Shown here: in pieces, positions 34,045 to 44,846 of the stretch | How positions within the stretch are numbered: position 1 is the stretch's first letter | How the letters are laid out: each line of letters begins with the position of its first letter | Source of the DNA: Perkinsus olseni | Lineage: Eukaryota; Perkinsozoa; Perkinsida; Perkinsidae | NCBI GenBank assembly: GCA_013115135.1 | Contig: JABANP010000106.1 | Coordinates: 62,001-126,000 of the forward strand | Direction: 5' to 3' | Length of the DNA stretch: 64,000 nucleotides | The notes under the pieces: generated by a model | What the model saw: the letters and a program-made list of their open reading frames with translations, nothing else | Told to the model about the DNA's origin: nothing | Databases searched by the model: none | Program-made: the position numbers and the translations under genes

Positions 34045-34423
34045 TTAGAGACACTTATCACCGAGTTTTGTAGCAGGAGCGAGGGGCTCGGTCGTGCCTG
34101 TGCAACTGAAGTAAGCGTCTTGGCAGTTCTTGGTGACACAATCCTCGCATGCAGGAGCCAGGTTATTGAAGAAGCACTTGGCGAAGCAGTGTATGCCGCC
34201 GCACTGCGCCACGTCTCCGAAACAGGATGCGCATCCGGCACTGAGGCCACAACCGGTCGTGAGGCACAATGGGATCCTCCCGAGGGAGAGGCGGTTGTCG
34301 GCGCCACACTTGTGAAAAAAGTTGGAGAACGAAACGGTTTTGATCTTCTGCTTGTCAGTGTCGGTACAAGCGTTGTCGGCGGACACAAGGGCGAAGACCA
34401 CGAAGAGGGACGAGGGAGCGCAT
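34045..34423 (-). CDS. secreted Cys-rich protein (family 2, member 1), leader frameshifted
   Basis: About 125 residues with a leader (MRSLV...LFVVFALVSA) and 14 Cys in the mature part. The pattern matches the other members: early C, a KC/HC after a Phe-rich segment, PLCLTTGC, CASCF, C-x2-C before the end, CTGTTEPL, and a final Cys just before the stop. The ATG at 34423 is out of frame with the mature region by one base inside the leader (gtccctcttc), so it is a pseudogene, an assembly error or needs another start. Function unknown; the family seems specific to this lineage. Confidence 0.6.
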
Positions 34424-36510
34424 TCTCAGATTGAAGGGTTCAAAGTGACTGGGCCTGAGGACGGAAGTTCAGCGTCAGCTTCTGAGCCATGCGCTACTGC
34501 TCAGAGTCCAGTTGAGACAGGTCTTCAGAGCAGCCTAACTGGACTCGACGCGGTAGAGAAGAAAGAATCTACAACGCGTTCTATAGCGTGATCTTGAACG
34601 TATGCACAAACCACGCGAGTTCGGAGGCGCAGAGGAGGGTTCAATAAGGGTTGCTCAAGTCTAGTTGTATGCCATGGCAGTGAGAGTGGGTGTAGCGATG
34701 CCCTGCAGGCCGGTGGCTGTACCAGTAGGGAGTGTTTGGCAGTACTGCATAGTGCCGACGCCCACACTGGAATTCCCGCCGGACGTCCCCAACTGAAAGA
34801 AGGGACACTGTCCCAGGGACAGCGCCTCCACGCGCGCCTACGGAGGAGCATGATTGGGAGGTTCTGATGAGCTATGCTATCACACACTTGGTATCACACA
34901 CAGAAACGAGTGGTATGCGTGCTCGTGCGCGAATAACCTCACCGCAGCAACTGTTTACTCGGGATTTGCAGTATCATCTGCGCGAAAGAGTAACAATAAT
35001 GCACACGCGTTCGACGTAGACACTTAAGGCACGTCAGACAGTCGACAGCAAAGACAAGTATTATCCAGTCTCGTCATAGGCTAGACCCAATCAGAATGTC
35101 TGGGCACTCCATAAGAAGACCTGGAGGGCCTTCAAGGGGTGCATGACAGCCGCTCATCGGAAGCTCCCTCTTGTCCACCATCCCGCCGTACCTGCGTGAC
35201 GTGACAGTCGATGCGTATGCGGATGTGATTGCTCCGGTTCGAACTGTATGCTTGTCAGTTGAATCAGTCTTGCCTCAAATGAAGCATCGTGTGTAACCGC
35301 GTAGCAATTTCTGGTCGGCGGGTGATTGTCAGAGTGATCATCTCTGTGGCGCCGCTCAGTAGCCACCAACCACCCTAACTAGATCCTGCGGGCGTGGCGT
35401 GCGGTGGCGTTCATGGCCCGCGGAGCCCTTCCCCGGTAAGGACAAACTCCAACCCTCCTGGGGTTACCCTTCAGCTCGGGCAGCCAGCATGAGCTGTGGT
35501 TGCGTGGTTGTGAAACTACGTCGCTGTGCTAGTTTTATCTAACGCTTTTGCACCCAGGGATGCCGATGGGCGCCCCATTAAAATGTCACGATGGTCTGTC
35601 CCATCGCGGGTTTAGATGGGAGCGAACTACACGGAATCCCCCGTGACGGGACACTGACTATCAATCTCGCCTTCGTGTGACTGATCTCCAAGATTGACGT
35701 CCTTTTCGGCGAAATGGTTCTCCTTGTTTGAAATGGAGACCATCACCAGAGATTTAACTCCCTACTCGAAGCCCGCGGCTGGACTGACCACCCTTCTCGC
35801 GGATTTAGTACACCTATCTCGACCCCAGCACCAACCTCATGTTCACGATGGGCAAGTGACGCACCGAATGGTCTTCTAAATGGTATGGAGGCTTCATCGT
35901 GAAGAGTACTATACTCTGCTCTGTATTAGAATGCGGGGATGACGGTGCAGGAAGAGATCTGAGTTAACCTCGGCTTTGCGGGATCAATGAGTCAAATACT
36001 TGTAACGCCGGACTACAGAAACACAACAGCTGAGACGCACGGCTCGAGGAAGACCGCTGTCGTAATGACAACTTCTCCAGAGTGAGCATCGAAAACTTGC
36101 GGTGTCGAAAAACGCCACTCCTGCACGAGTCTCCTGCAAGTTCAACTTGCAGGCTGCAACTCGATCTCCGACTGAAATAAGACTGACGGCCACAGCTCGG
36201 CCCGAGCAAAACGCGTATGCCTGTGGCAGCGTTCGAGCACCAATGTGCTGAGAAGCTCCTTACGTAGGAGGCAGAGGAATAGCGATAATCGTTAGTTGAT
36301 CTCGCAGACGACGCCTTCAAGCGATCATCCGGAATAGAGCCAATAATGAAGTGCCGACAGATAGGTGACCCGTCATGGGTCTTCAACAAAGAAAAGCATG
36401 GAGAGAACATAGTCGCTCTACTCGCGCACTCCTCTTCAGATGATGTAGTCCTTAACCTCGGTTATGCGGTACCAACCAGTGGGGCGAAGGCGTGGTACAG
36501 TTGCAGCCTC
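34424..36510. other. gene-poor stretch
   Basis: No gene I trust. A 40-codon plus frame (about 34,674-34,796) with a Val/Pro-rich product and several short minus frames exist. The segment 35,390-35,880 is GC-rich, has no long ORF and could be a decayed element tail, but I see no terminal repeats. Copy 2 of the conserved 51-nt element is at 36184-36234. Confidence 0.3.
36184..36234. repeat. conserved ~51-nt element, copy 2
   Basis: Same element as at 33661. It lies about 280 nt beyond the stop of the Cys-rich gene at 36511, again in the 3' flank. Confidence 0.7.
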
Positions 36511-36897
36511 TCACTCTAAACACTTATCACCCTCTCCAGTAGGAGCAGATAGAGGCTTGGTCAAGCCTGTACACTTCGAAAGTGGAGCATTGCAGGCGTT
36601 AGCCACACAATCCTTGCATGTTGAACTCAAAGTTCCATGCCAGAAGCAAAGCCAACCGCAATTCTTGGAAGCGCACGCTCCAAAGTTATTGAAACAGTTG
36701 GCACACCCAGAGGAGATCTGACACGGCCCCTCGAGGCATGGCGCGATGGCGGAAGTGTCCAACTTGGCCGCGAGGCTACATTTGTAGAGAAAGTTTGGGA
36801 ACAACCTGCCGGTGATCTTCTCCTTCTCGGCCTCGCTACAAGTACCATCAACAACCACGAGGAGGGTCATCAAGAAGTAGTTGGCGAAGAAGCGCAT
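36511..36897 (-). CDS. secreted Cys-rich protein (family 2, member 2)
   Basis: Intact 128-residue ORF from the ATG at 36897 (MRFFANYFLMTLLVVVDGTC...). The codons before this ATG resemble the 5' flank of other members. The signal peptide covers about residues 1-17. The mature part keeps the family pattern FPNFLYKC, PC...C, GCANCF, C-x2-C, CTGLTKPL and a C-terminal GDKCLE. No catalytic motif. Most divergent from the members at 48 and 55 kb, so an old duplicate. Confidence 0.7.
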   Translation of the reverse strand: MRFFANYFLMTLLVVVDGTCSEAEKEKITGRLFPNFLYKCSLAAKLDTSAIAPCLEGPCQISSGCANCFNNFGACASKNCGWLCFWHGTLSSTCKDCVANACNAPLSKCTGLTKPLSAPTGEGDKCLE

Positions 36898-37676
36898 TTG
36901 CAGGTCGAGGGATGCGAAAGGGGTGGATCGAGAACTTAAAAGTGAGATTCTCAAACACTCGTGTTGGAGGTCCTATCGGAGCTCCCAGTTCACTAGACTG
37001 CGTGAGGCCAGAACGAAACAGCGCAGGCTAGACATGAAAGAGTATGTAAAAGTCGGCTATGGGGAGCTGCCCTTCACCCGCTACCGCAACGAGAAACATT
37101 TGGCGATGAGATGTGATTATGGTGTGATCTCTAGCGTAAATTACGCTGTGTAATTTAGAACGCATACCCATGAACGCGGGTACAAGGCGGCGAATGATGA
37201 GAGACACAAGCGGATGGCGAAACGGGGACTGATAGACTACCTATCATCTCTATCAGTGATAGTGATGCTCCTGTGGTAGGAATCTTTGCCTTACAGGCAG
37301 CGATGATGGGAGTTGCCGCGGGGGAAGGCGGTTGATATGGTGTACGACCGTCTGTCAGCGCGCTCCGAACCACACAGCTCGCTGAGCTGAGGTAAACTGA
37401 AATCAGCCTGCGACTTGATGAGGTTGAAGTAGGCCGTGAACGGATCGAACTCTCTCTTTCGAAAGGATTCCCGATAATGGCGGTGTCTCTGAGCCATTGT
37501 AGAAGAAGCTCCAACGAGGGTAGCCCCAACTCGGAGAACACTACATGACGGTTCATTCGGTGACACCTAGTGTGTCCCCCGCGGGCTGTCTATTAGTTTC
37601 CGAGGGCTTTAGAAGGGGTTGTTGTTCATAAACTGTCTATGGTGTTGGGTTCGTATCTCCGTCCTCAGCATGACTC
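36898..37676. other. intergenic region
   Basis: Contains the 5' flank of the Cys-rich gene and a minus-strand frame (37155-37556, up to 133 codons) with no recognisable features. Nothing else seen. Confidence 0.3.
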
Positions 37677-38186
37677 ATGACCTCGAGCTGTGCTCTGTCT
37701 CATGCTTCACGAGACAGGACACAGCCCAAGATCCCGGACAGTTACGTTAGTATGTTTGACGAGAGAGCCGTTCGTTTAAACAGGCGGAGGAATGACAAAT
37801 TCCTCAGCAATTCACAAGCCACTGTTGAAATGTCCCCTGGCCGGGTGTGCTCCACAGACGACCCGTTGTGGGATATCATCCGAGCGAAGTGCCTTGGAGC
37901 GAGGAAAGCATCAGGCAAATCCTCCTGTGTTATTCGCGATAATCGCGTCAGTTCAGATGAGCACAATACGAGCAGATCGACTACTGACGGCAATCAGAGC
38001 CGAAACTCCCAACCCGAGGGCCCAGATCTCTTGGATAGGTCTCGAAAAGATGATTTCTCCCCTAGATCCGAGGCTGAAGTATCGATGCTGGCCAAGAGTG
38101 AGAATGTCACATTTTATTATAGCGGTTGGCCTCCCCATTTGCTGTCGGGCTGCGGCATTGGTGCTCCGGGACGAATGAATCTTTAA
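37677..38186 (+). CDS. hypothetical protein, 169 residues
   Basis: Open frame from an ATG at 37677. The product is hydrophilic and Ser/Arg/Asp-rich, with a short aromatic C-terminal part (NVTFYYSGWPPHLLSGCG). No leader, no family. A second frame of 128 codons overlaps it, which weakens the case. Could be an exon of a longer gene. Confidence 0.3.
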   Translation: MTSSCALSHASRDRTQPKIPDSYVSMFDERAVRLNRRRNDKFLSNSQATVEMSPGRVCSTDDPLWDIIRAKCLGARKASGKSSCVIRDNRVSSDEHNTSRSTTDGNQSRNSQPEGPDLLDRSRKDDFSPRSEAEVSMLAKSENVTFYYSGWPPHLLSGCGIGAPGRMNL

Positions 38187-38655
38187 AGAAATTGAGCCAT
38201 CATCCTTACTCAGCTTGGGCGACGAAAGTCCATCCGAGAGCTCGTGACTTCTTCCAGAGCCATGAGAGGATGATTAAAGTAGGTGACCCTTCTCCCCGGT
38301 TCGGTTATCTTGATAATTCATTCTCGTCATTCAGGTCCTCCGGTCGATTGCTCTCAGCATTGACAAAGAGAGCGATCCTATCCTAGGGTAGGACTTCCAC
38401 GATCCCACGTCGTATTACCGTTTCCATTCACCTCCGCTCAGAGGTGACAAGTGCGTTCGGTGGCATGGCGAATTGTCGCAAGACGAGCATGATCAGGGAA
38501 TAAGGCACGCTCAGATTCGGGTATAATCTACCCTTGTTCGGTGAAGCTGCCCGGCGTCGGAAAGTTGTGTTGTTCAGCTCGTCAAGCCGAACGAGAACGA
38601 GGAGAGCGAAGCATTCGTCAGTCGTGTACTGGTTTTCTTCTTCGCCACTAACGAG

Positions 38656-39025
38656 TCATTCGAATTGCTCATGCAGTTGCCCAAGCAGCCCTTCAGGTGA
38701 GAGCTCCTCGAAAAGCAACACGGGCTTCCGATTGGCATTACGGACATACGCATCGATCGAAGAAATGCTTGGCAGTGAAGAACTCAGTCTTTCGCCCTCA
38801 TCTGTCCTGATCGTACCTGGAAGTTCTTACTCTCTCAGGATGCTATGTGGCGATCAGCTGTGCATTAACCTCCACCACATCGCTGGGGAACTGGAATGAT
38901 GCTCCTGTGTGACAGGCCTCAGCATCATGTATGCACTGCCTATAGACTATTTGCATGCTGCTATCATTTCCAACTCGAAGTTTCCGAGTTTCCTGGTGAC
39001 GGCGAGACTTCCTGGTAACCTCCAA
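38656..39025 (-). CDS. possible exon(s) of an unknown protein
   Basis: On the minus strand a well-formed segment (AYVRNANRKPVLLFEELSPE, then GLLGQLHEQFE and a stop at 38656) looks coding. An upstream block reaches about 39,020. The joins and start are unclear and no family is recognised. It could be a remnant next to the truncated Cys-rich copy at 39066. Confidence 0.3.
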
Positions 39026-39065
39026 CCGTACTTGATGCTAACAGCTTTCACCTCCGGAGGATCTT

Positions 39066-39270
39066 CTATCTTGAGCGATGCATACACCGTCCATAGTCGG
39101 CACAACCCGTCTCGAGACACGGCGTGGCGTTGGATGGATCGTCTAAGGCCTGCTGGCTACAGTGGTAGAGAAAGCCGGGGAAGGAGTCACCCATGAGCGT
39201 CTGTTTTCCAACATTGCTGCAGACATCGACATTGGCAACCGCAAGGGCAAACAAGTAACTGTGCGAGCTG
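39066..39270 (-). pseudogene. truncated copy of secreted Cys-rich gene (family 2, member 3)
   Basis: Contains CSNVGKQTLMGDSFPGFLYH and the following SQQALDDPSNATPCLETGC nearly as in the 48- and 55-kb members. It then skips the DLSPDCADCF segment and runs into unrelated sequence after ADYGRC. The leader is also broken. Clearly a dead fragment, and close in sequence to the intact members, so a recent duplicate. Confidence 0.75.
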
Positions 39271-39477
39271 CGGACTCGACCCATCGTCGATTCGGCGTTA
39301 TCCATGCGTGTACCACGGCTCAGGATGATAGGCCAAGGCAAGGTTTCCTTTACTGTGGTTGGAAATTCAAACTTGATACCTGTTCGGGTGCATGACGGCA
39401 CAAAAAACGCCTCCGATCGCACGCGTCCGAACTTCTCCCGAGAACCAGAGTTTTATCTCTCTGCACCAGCGCACCGA

Positions 39478-39634
39478 CCAACAGTGAGGCATGAGCGTAC
39501 GCAGGTTATATAATACAAGTGCGCCAATTTTGGTTTTGTTCTGAGCTGCGACGGGCCAACAGTGAGGCATAAGCGTACGCAGGTTAAATGAATACAAGTG
39601 CGCCAATTTTGGTTTCGCTCTGAGCTGAGACGGG
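39478..39634. repeat. tandem duplication of ~78 bp
   Basis: Two direct copies (39478-39555 and 39556-39634) starting ccaacagtgaggcat and sharing gcgtacgcaggtta and caagtgcgccaattttggtt. They differ at a few positions. Non-coding, 275 nt upstream of the subtilisin ATG. Confidence 0.75.
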
Positions 39635-39908
39635 ATATCCTTCAACCATCAATCGTCGTTGTGGTCACCGGAGGGAGCGTAGATGACGCCACCTACGCGC
39701 GAGACGGTCACACCGGAGGACGAGACTGCGCTGCCTTTGCCGTCTCACCGGCGTGCCTGTCTCAAGCTTGCTTGCCGAAATCACGCGTTATCTCGAGTGA
39801 CTCACGAATGGTCCAATGAATGGGGCCATCGTCCTTCCCGGGCCGCCAGAGATACCGGTAAAACTGTAGTTTCTCGTGATCTCCTATCAGCGGCTGGTGA
39901 ACAGCCCA

Positions 39909-41267
39909 ATGCGCATCCTTCATGCAACCTCTCTCACCGCTCTAATCGCCTCTACGGTTTCTACAAGCGACACCATCGTTTCCATCAAGTCTGGCGTTGA
40001 AGATGTTAACATACTTCGTCTGCCTCGTATGCTGAGGGATGCTGCTTACATGCCCGACCAGAAGATCGTCTCTTTCCTGGACACCGCTAAAATTACCACG
40101 CTCGGTTACGTCCACTCGCAAGTGGTTCAGACTTCAGCCGTCACCGTCGACAGCGAGACTCTCTGCAGCTTCGTCGCTATGGCTAGCAACCAGCTCTCAT
40201 TGCAATCGGAATGCGGTGAAGATGTCGATGGCGATGCTTTTGGTCTGACCGATAGTACCCTGCAAGTGAACGATGCTGATGCCCGCTATCAGAAGCATCT
40301 CGAATGGATGAAGATGGGTGAGGTTTGGCGTCTCTCTTCACCTCATGTAACCCGAACTGTGAAGGTGGCCGTTACGGACTCCGGTATCGACTGGACTGAC
40401 CCCGACTTCGCTCCCTTGAAAGGGACGCTGAAGAAGAAGAGCGGCGGCTACTTGGAAGGAGGTTGGAACTTTTTCACCAACTCTTCCATTTTGACGTACA
40501 AAGACCCTCACGGAACTGAAGTTTGTAAAGTCCTCGCAGCCAAGAGTAACAACTCGGTTGGCATAGCTGGCGTCGCCCCCAATGTTCGATTGGTGCCGCT
40601 GCAGATGGTTGATGACAACAAGAAGATGCCTCTGTCTAAGTTCTTAGCTGCTCTCAATATGGCCATCGATCTAGAAGTGGATATCATATCAATGTCTGTG
40701 GGATACTATTTCGTCAACTATCGATCTAACACAACTGCGCAGTTTCGGCGGCTGTGGGAAGCCCTCCGAGTTGCGCAGGAGAGCGGAATTTTACTCGTTT
40801 CCGCCTCCGGCTATTACACCAGTAGGCGTGAATTCGATTTCCCTTGTTGGTACGGCGGTCCACTCGGTATGTGTGTAGCTTATATGCAGGATAATAAAAC
40901 TCGGAATGTGCTCGACACCTTTTCAGGCTACGGTGAGCGGGTTGACGTCGCAGCTTACGGTAAGAATATCTTCACTGGCTTCGACAAGAACGGTAATCCG
41001 AAGTACTTCAACGGTTCATCAGCCGCCACTCCGATCGTCGCCGGTCTTGCCGCTATCCTATTATCAATGGATGTTGAGCCGTCGATGGTTAAGCGGCTGA
41101 TACTGGCGAACGTGGATCCTGTCGAGTGTGAGATGCCCGTTTTGATGCCCCAAACTATAAGAGGCGGAGCAATTAATGCACTAAGAACTGTGCAGCACGC
41201 CATCAGTTGGCTGTCATCGAGACCAAGGGCCCTCCGTGGCAATGATGCCTTCGATGTGGACAAGTAA
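39909..41267 (+). CDS. secreted subtilisin-like serine protease (S8)
   Basis: Intronless ORF of 452 residues; ATG at 39909 opens a signal peptide (MRILHATSLTALIASTVSTS). A propeptide-like region reaches about residue 130. The catalytic triad is visible: Asp157 in VTDSGIDW, His201 in DPHGTEV, and Ser371 in NGSSAATPIVAG. Where active subtilisins have the oxyanion-hole Asn (SAAGN), this protein has SASGY, so the position reads Tyr302. It may therefore be a weak or altered enzyme. No transmembrane segment. Secreted subtilisins are a known expanded family in Perkinsus; that link is knowledge of the group, not seen here. Confidence 0.88.
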   Translation: MRILHATSLTALIASTVSTSDTIVSIKSGVEDVNILRLPRMLRDAAYMPDQKIVSFLDTAKITTLGYVHSQVVQTSAVTVDSETLCSFVAMASNQLSLQSECGEDVDGDAFGLTDSTLQVNDADARYQKHLEWMKMGEVWRLSSPHVTRTVKVAVTDSGIDWTDPDFAPLKGTLKKKSGGYLEGGWNFFTNSSILTYKDPHGTEVCKVLAAKSNNSVGIAGVAPNVRLVPLQMVDDNKKMPLSKFLAALNMAIDLEVDIISMSVGYYFVNYRSNTTAQFRRLWEALRVAQESGILLVSASGYYTSRREFDFPCWYGGPLGMCVAYMQDNKTRNVLDTFSGYGERVDVAAYGKNIFTGFDKNGNPKYFNGSSAATPIVAGLAAILLSMDVEPSMVKRLILANVDPVECEMPVLMPQTIRGGAINALRTVQHAISWLSSRPRALRGNDAFDVDK

Positions 41268-41879
41268 TCGGAAATCAAGTTCACCGGTTCAACAGTATAT
41301 CATTTCTCTCTTACTCGACGTAAGTTAGTCTACCGCTTTGGCTAACGACGATTTTCTTGGTTCTTACGAATATCCCACTTCGTATGGAGCTAGGAGTACC
41401 GACGCTCTGGTGCTTGCATTCGAAGTGACGCTTTCCGTGGTCTCTGCCTAGTACTGGCGATCTCTCATTCTGATGCCGTAGTATCGTGCAGTCAACTACT
41501 GCCAGCCTCTCTTTCTTGAGTCTGGGCGTCGGGTAAACCCTCCTCATTTCGTAGCTTCTCAGATCAGTTGCATTTCTAAAGCGACAACGTCGCGGAATCA
41601 TAAAGCAAGAGACCCTCTACGGAGATGCTTAACGAGTTTGCGTTGATTGAGTTGGAATCGTATGCCCGGGAGGATAGCCTTTTCAGCGCTTGCGACTCAC
41701 AATCAAACGATCGAGGAGCATCGATTAGTCTAAGTTCTCGTCAAACTCCAATTGTGGGGTTTTCGTCGAAAGCCCCAAATTTAGTGTCTAACAGTCACAC
41801 TATGACAGTAATAGTTCCCCACTTAGTAGACTCAACAACGGATACTTTCAACAGATACGGAAGGATCATTATTTGCACC
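41268..41879. other. 3' flank of protease gene, no gene seen
   Basis: Short open frames on both strands without leader or motif. Nothing recognised. Confidence 0.3.
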
Positions 41880-42582
41880 ATCATGGACTGACCATGACCT
41901 CCCTCAAGAGCATGGTCGCGAATGAGCCGGCTGGCAGATGGAGGTACCAACTGGAGCTTTCCTCAACTGGGCGGGAAAAAGTAGGTCGTACAACAAGCGG
42001 TCGAAGGTAACTGTCCATTCTGACTTACAATCCAAAGCCCCGAGAAAGGTCGCAGCTCTCAGGGTGCTTGAGGACCGCCTCGGTTATTTCTCCTTTCTAT
42101 CGAGAATTATCGAGAATGCAGCGATACCTATTGTTCTAGCTCGGAGCTAGAGGTAGTCAAAGCAGTGATCATACATGTCATGCGATGCAAGACCGAAGCT
42201 CGTCAAGGCCGATGACTTGCCCTCCATCAAGTATCCCAAAGTGAGTAGAATGACGTCTCGCAACGTGAAACTGAGACGTCAGCCAGAGATACCGGTCAGT
42301 TGCATAGCGACCAGCCCGCGAACTAGGAGATGCGGAAACTTCAACTACGAGTCTCAAAAAGATCGAAGCGCTTCCACGCACACAGTCTCGCTGCCATTTG
42401 TCCCAACCTTCTGCGGCTCATTCGAGTCATCCCGCAAGACAAGGTCGCCCGGCATAACCCTGAGACCACCTCGGCGAGTACTGCTGAGAAATCAACATGA
42501 CGGACCGTCTATTTCACCTGTGTCACTCCGAAGCTAGCTGGTTCCATAAGTACGATGCGTACGCACTCAAGTAGAGCAGCAG

Positions 42583-44636
42583 TCAGTAAGAGCACGTCAG
42601 TAATGACATAGTCCTTGATACGCTCGAGGTGCTAAAGGACAGCTGGTCCGTCCAGCTTATTGCAGCCCTCGAAGCTGGTGTATTCCCCCAAGAGTGGAAA
42701 CACTCGAAGGGGGTGTTTATCCATAAAAGTGGCCGATCCCAGCTCGCCCCAATGGCTGGCGTCCCATCTGTTTGGTCACTACTGGTAGCAAGCTGTTCGA
42801 GCGAGTGATCCTCGAACGGCTTGCCTCGTGCCCGCAGATCCGTGACCGCTTGGAGTCTCCAGTGGTCCACGGTTTCTGCAAGGGCAAATCGGTCGACACT
42901 GCCGCCCTGCGCATCATTAACGCGTTCAGGGCTGGCAGGAAGAGAAGTAAACGCGCACCAGTAGCTCTCATCCAGCTCGATGTGCAAAATGCCGCATTTT
43001 AAATGCGTTTCCCTCGGTCAAGCACAGCCACATTCTGGCAACCCTGGCTCGATACGACGTGCCACGATATCTTACCGACATCGTCGAGAGCTATCTCGAG
43101 GGACAGAGTGTGGCTGCTACCTACGGTAGCGATGAGGCCACGGTAGGTTTGGAAAGAGGGGTGCCTCAAAGCAGTGCCTTAGGCGGCCTAAGTTAGGCCC
43201 CTTCCTGTTTTTGCTGAGCACCCTACCACTAGTCGACGTGTTTTCGGGTATGGAGGAAAAAGGCGTAAGCCTCACCCTCTACGCGGACGACACGTCGGTG
43301 GGGGTGTCCGCCGGTACTGGCCCGTCGTTGGTTAAAAGGTGGCGGTCAGCAGAGGCTCTGCTGCTGGCCTGGGCTGCCGATGCTGGAGTGTCCTACGAGC
43401 CGGCCAAGAGCCAGGCGCTCCTGCCTAGGACCATCGGGGACGATGTTTTGTCCCTCGATGGAACACCCGTTGACATCGTCAAGGTTGTCCGGGTGCTTGG
43501 TGTTTTCATCGATCGGCGCTTATCGTTCCAACACCACATCAAGGTTAAATGTGCCGAAGCCAAAGCCAAGTTAGGCAGAGGTCTACTCCATTGGAGTAAC
43601 TGGAGAGCTTCCAGAAATTGGAGTAACTCCAATTTCTGGAAGCTCTCCCCCTACGCTACTATTACGGATTGCGAATTCCTAGGAATTCTGGAAGCAGTCC
43701 GCTGGATTGTGTCGACAGCGGGTGACGAGGCCTGGGAGATCTTCACGGACTCTCAGGCAGTACTCAAGATCCTGTCGTCCCGTGCATCCACGGCCCGGTG
43801 GGATAAGGCGAGACAGATCTATCTGTCCTTGTCCGAAATCCCTGGTAGGGTATCCCTTCGATGGGTACCGGGGCACAGTTCCATCAGTGCCAACGAACGG
43901 GCCGATGAGCTGGCAGCCAAGGGTGCCTCCATGAGGGAAGTCTCTGCGGAGACGGAAATCAGTGTGAGGACTCTTCGGCGGTATCAAGGAGAAGCTGGCC
44001 GTCTGTCACTGCGCAAGTGGTGGTCAGACAAGAGAGCCAGCCTGGGCACTTCTGTCAACGACTTCTTTTACTGCGCTTCACACGCTCGTTTGTGGATCCG
44101 CGGGGAAGTCACGACAGCTAGCAGTGCCGTTGTATTAGGAAGGGCCCCAACCCCAGCCCATCTCTATAGATGCGGGGTGGTCAACTCGCCAGAGTGCGAC
44201 TGTGGGGCGCCGGTGCGGAACACGCGGCACTACCTCCTCTCCTGTCCGCTCCTGCAGCAGGCTAGGAATAGGGTCAAAGGTGGTGTCCCCTACCATTTAT
44301 ATAAACTAATTGTTGATTTGAAGCGACGCAATTGATTTCCTTCAATCAACTTTGTTCGGCTCTCATGCAGTATCTCGATGCTCGCAGGGGCTTATTGTAG
44401 TGCCGGGCAGGCACAACTTTTTTCGCCTCTGTTTTGTACGAGGCCCACCATTGAATACTTGCTATCATAAAAAAATAGATAGCAGCAGCGGGAGCAAGCG
44501 TCAGAGGACTGGCGACTGGGACGTTGACCGCGAGGATGGAGGAAGATGCAGAAGAAGTCGGTCGAAGCCTTAGAGCAGGAAGACGTGATGACTAATTCAT
44601 GTATCGCTCGTTATTAAGGAACGTTTTAATCTGTTT
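42583..44636 (+). mobile_element. 5'-truncated non-LTR retrotransposon (LINE, RT + RNase H)
   Basis: About 2.05 kb flanked by a 14-bp target duplication aagtagagcagcag (42569-42582 and 44637-44650). The paralogous unit B has the same site once (50726-50739), uninterrupted. The element starts inside the reverse transcriptase and lacks the endonuclease region. RT pieces occupy 42,640-43,190 in shifting frames; the YADD box and RNase H domain lie in the 43211-44335 frame. No poly-A tail is seen; the 3' end is AT-rich. Domain order RT, RNase H, Cys/His motif is typical of I- or Jockey-type LINEs. Confidence 0.85.
43211..44335 (+). pseudogene. LINE ORF2 remnant: RT palm, RNase H, Cys/His motif
   Basis: Open frame of about 374 codons. 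It contains the RT catalytic box LYADDTSVG, an RNase H domain (EIFTDSQAVLKIL, then RWVPGHSSISANERADELAA) and a C-terminal Cys/His motif (ECDCGAPVRNTRHYLLSC). Upstream parts of the RT are in other frames, with a stop near 43,195, so the protein is not complete. A 47-nt palindrome (43602-43648) sits between RT and RNase H and probably marks a rearrangement. Confidence 0.8.
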
Positions 44637-44774
44637 AAGTAGAGCAGCAGACCATTTCGTGGAATACCGCCTCTCAGTGCCATTCGGTAGCGGTCAGATC
44701 GACGATGCTTAGCAAGTTGTAATAAAGTACTCGCACACCTGAGATAAGAAAGGGAAATTTGAGACCGTACTTAA

Positions 44775-44846
44775 GGGTGTGTAGCTCAGTGGTAGAGCGG
44801 CTGACTGCAGATCAGCAGGTCCTCGGTTCAAATCAGGGCGCGCCCT
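44775..44846 (+). tRNA. tRNA-Cys(GCA), copy A, T-stem mismatch
   Basis: 72-nt cloverleaf: acceptor GGGTGTG/CGCGCCC, D arm GCTCAGTGGTAGAGC, anticodon arm GCTGA-CTGCAGA-TCAGC with anticodon GCA, and T arm CTCGG-TTCAAAT-CAGGG. The T stem has a G-A mismatch that copy B (CCGGG) lacks, so this copy may be impaired. No run of four T follows closely. Confidence 0.85.

Noticed and set aside
35390..35880. GC-rich stretch considered as an rRNA or LINE 3' end
   Set aside because: No conserved rRNA core, terminal repeat or target duplication could be seen.
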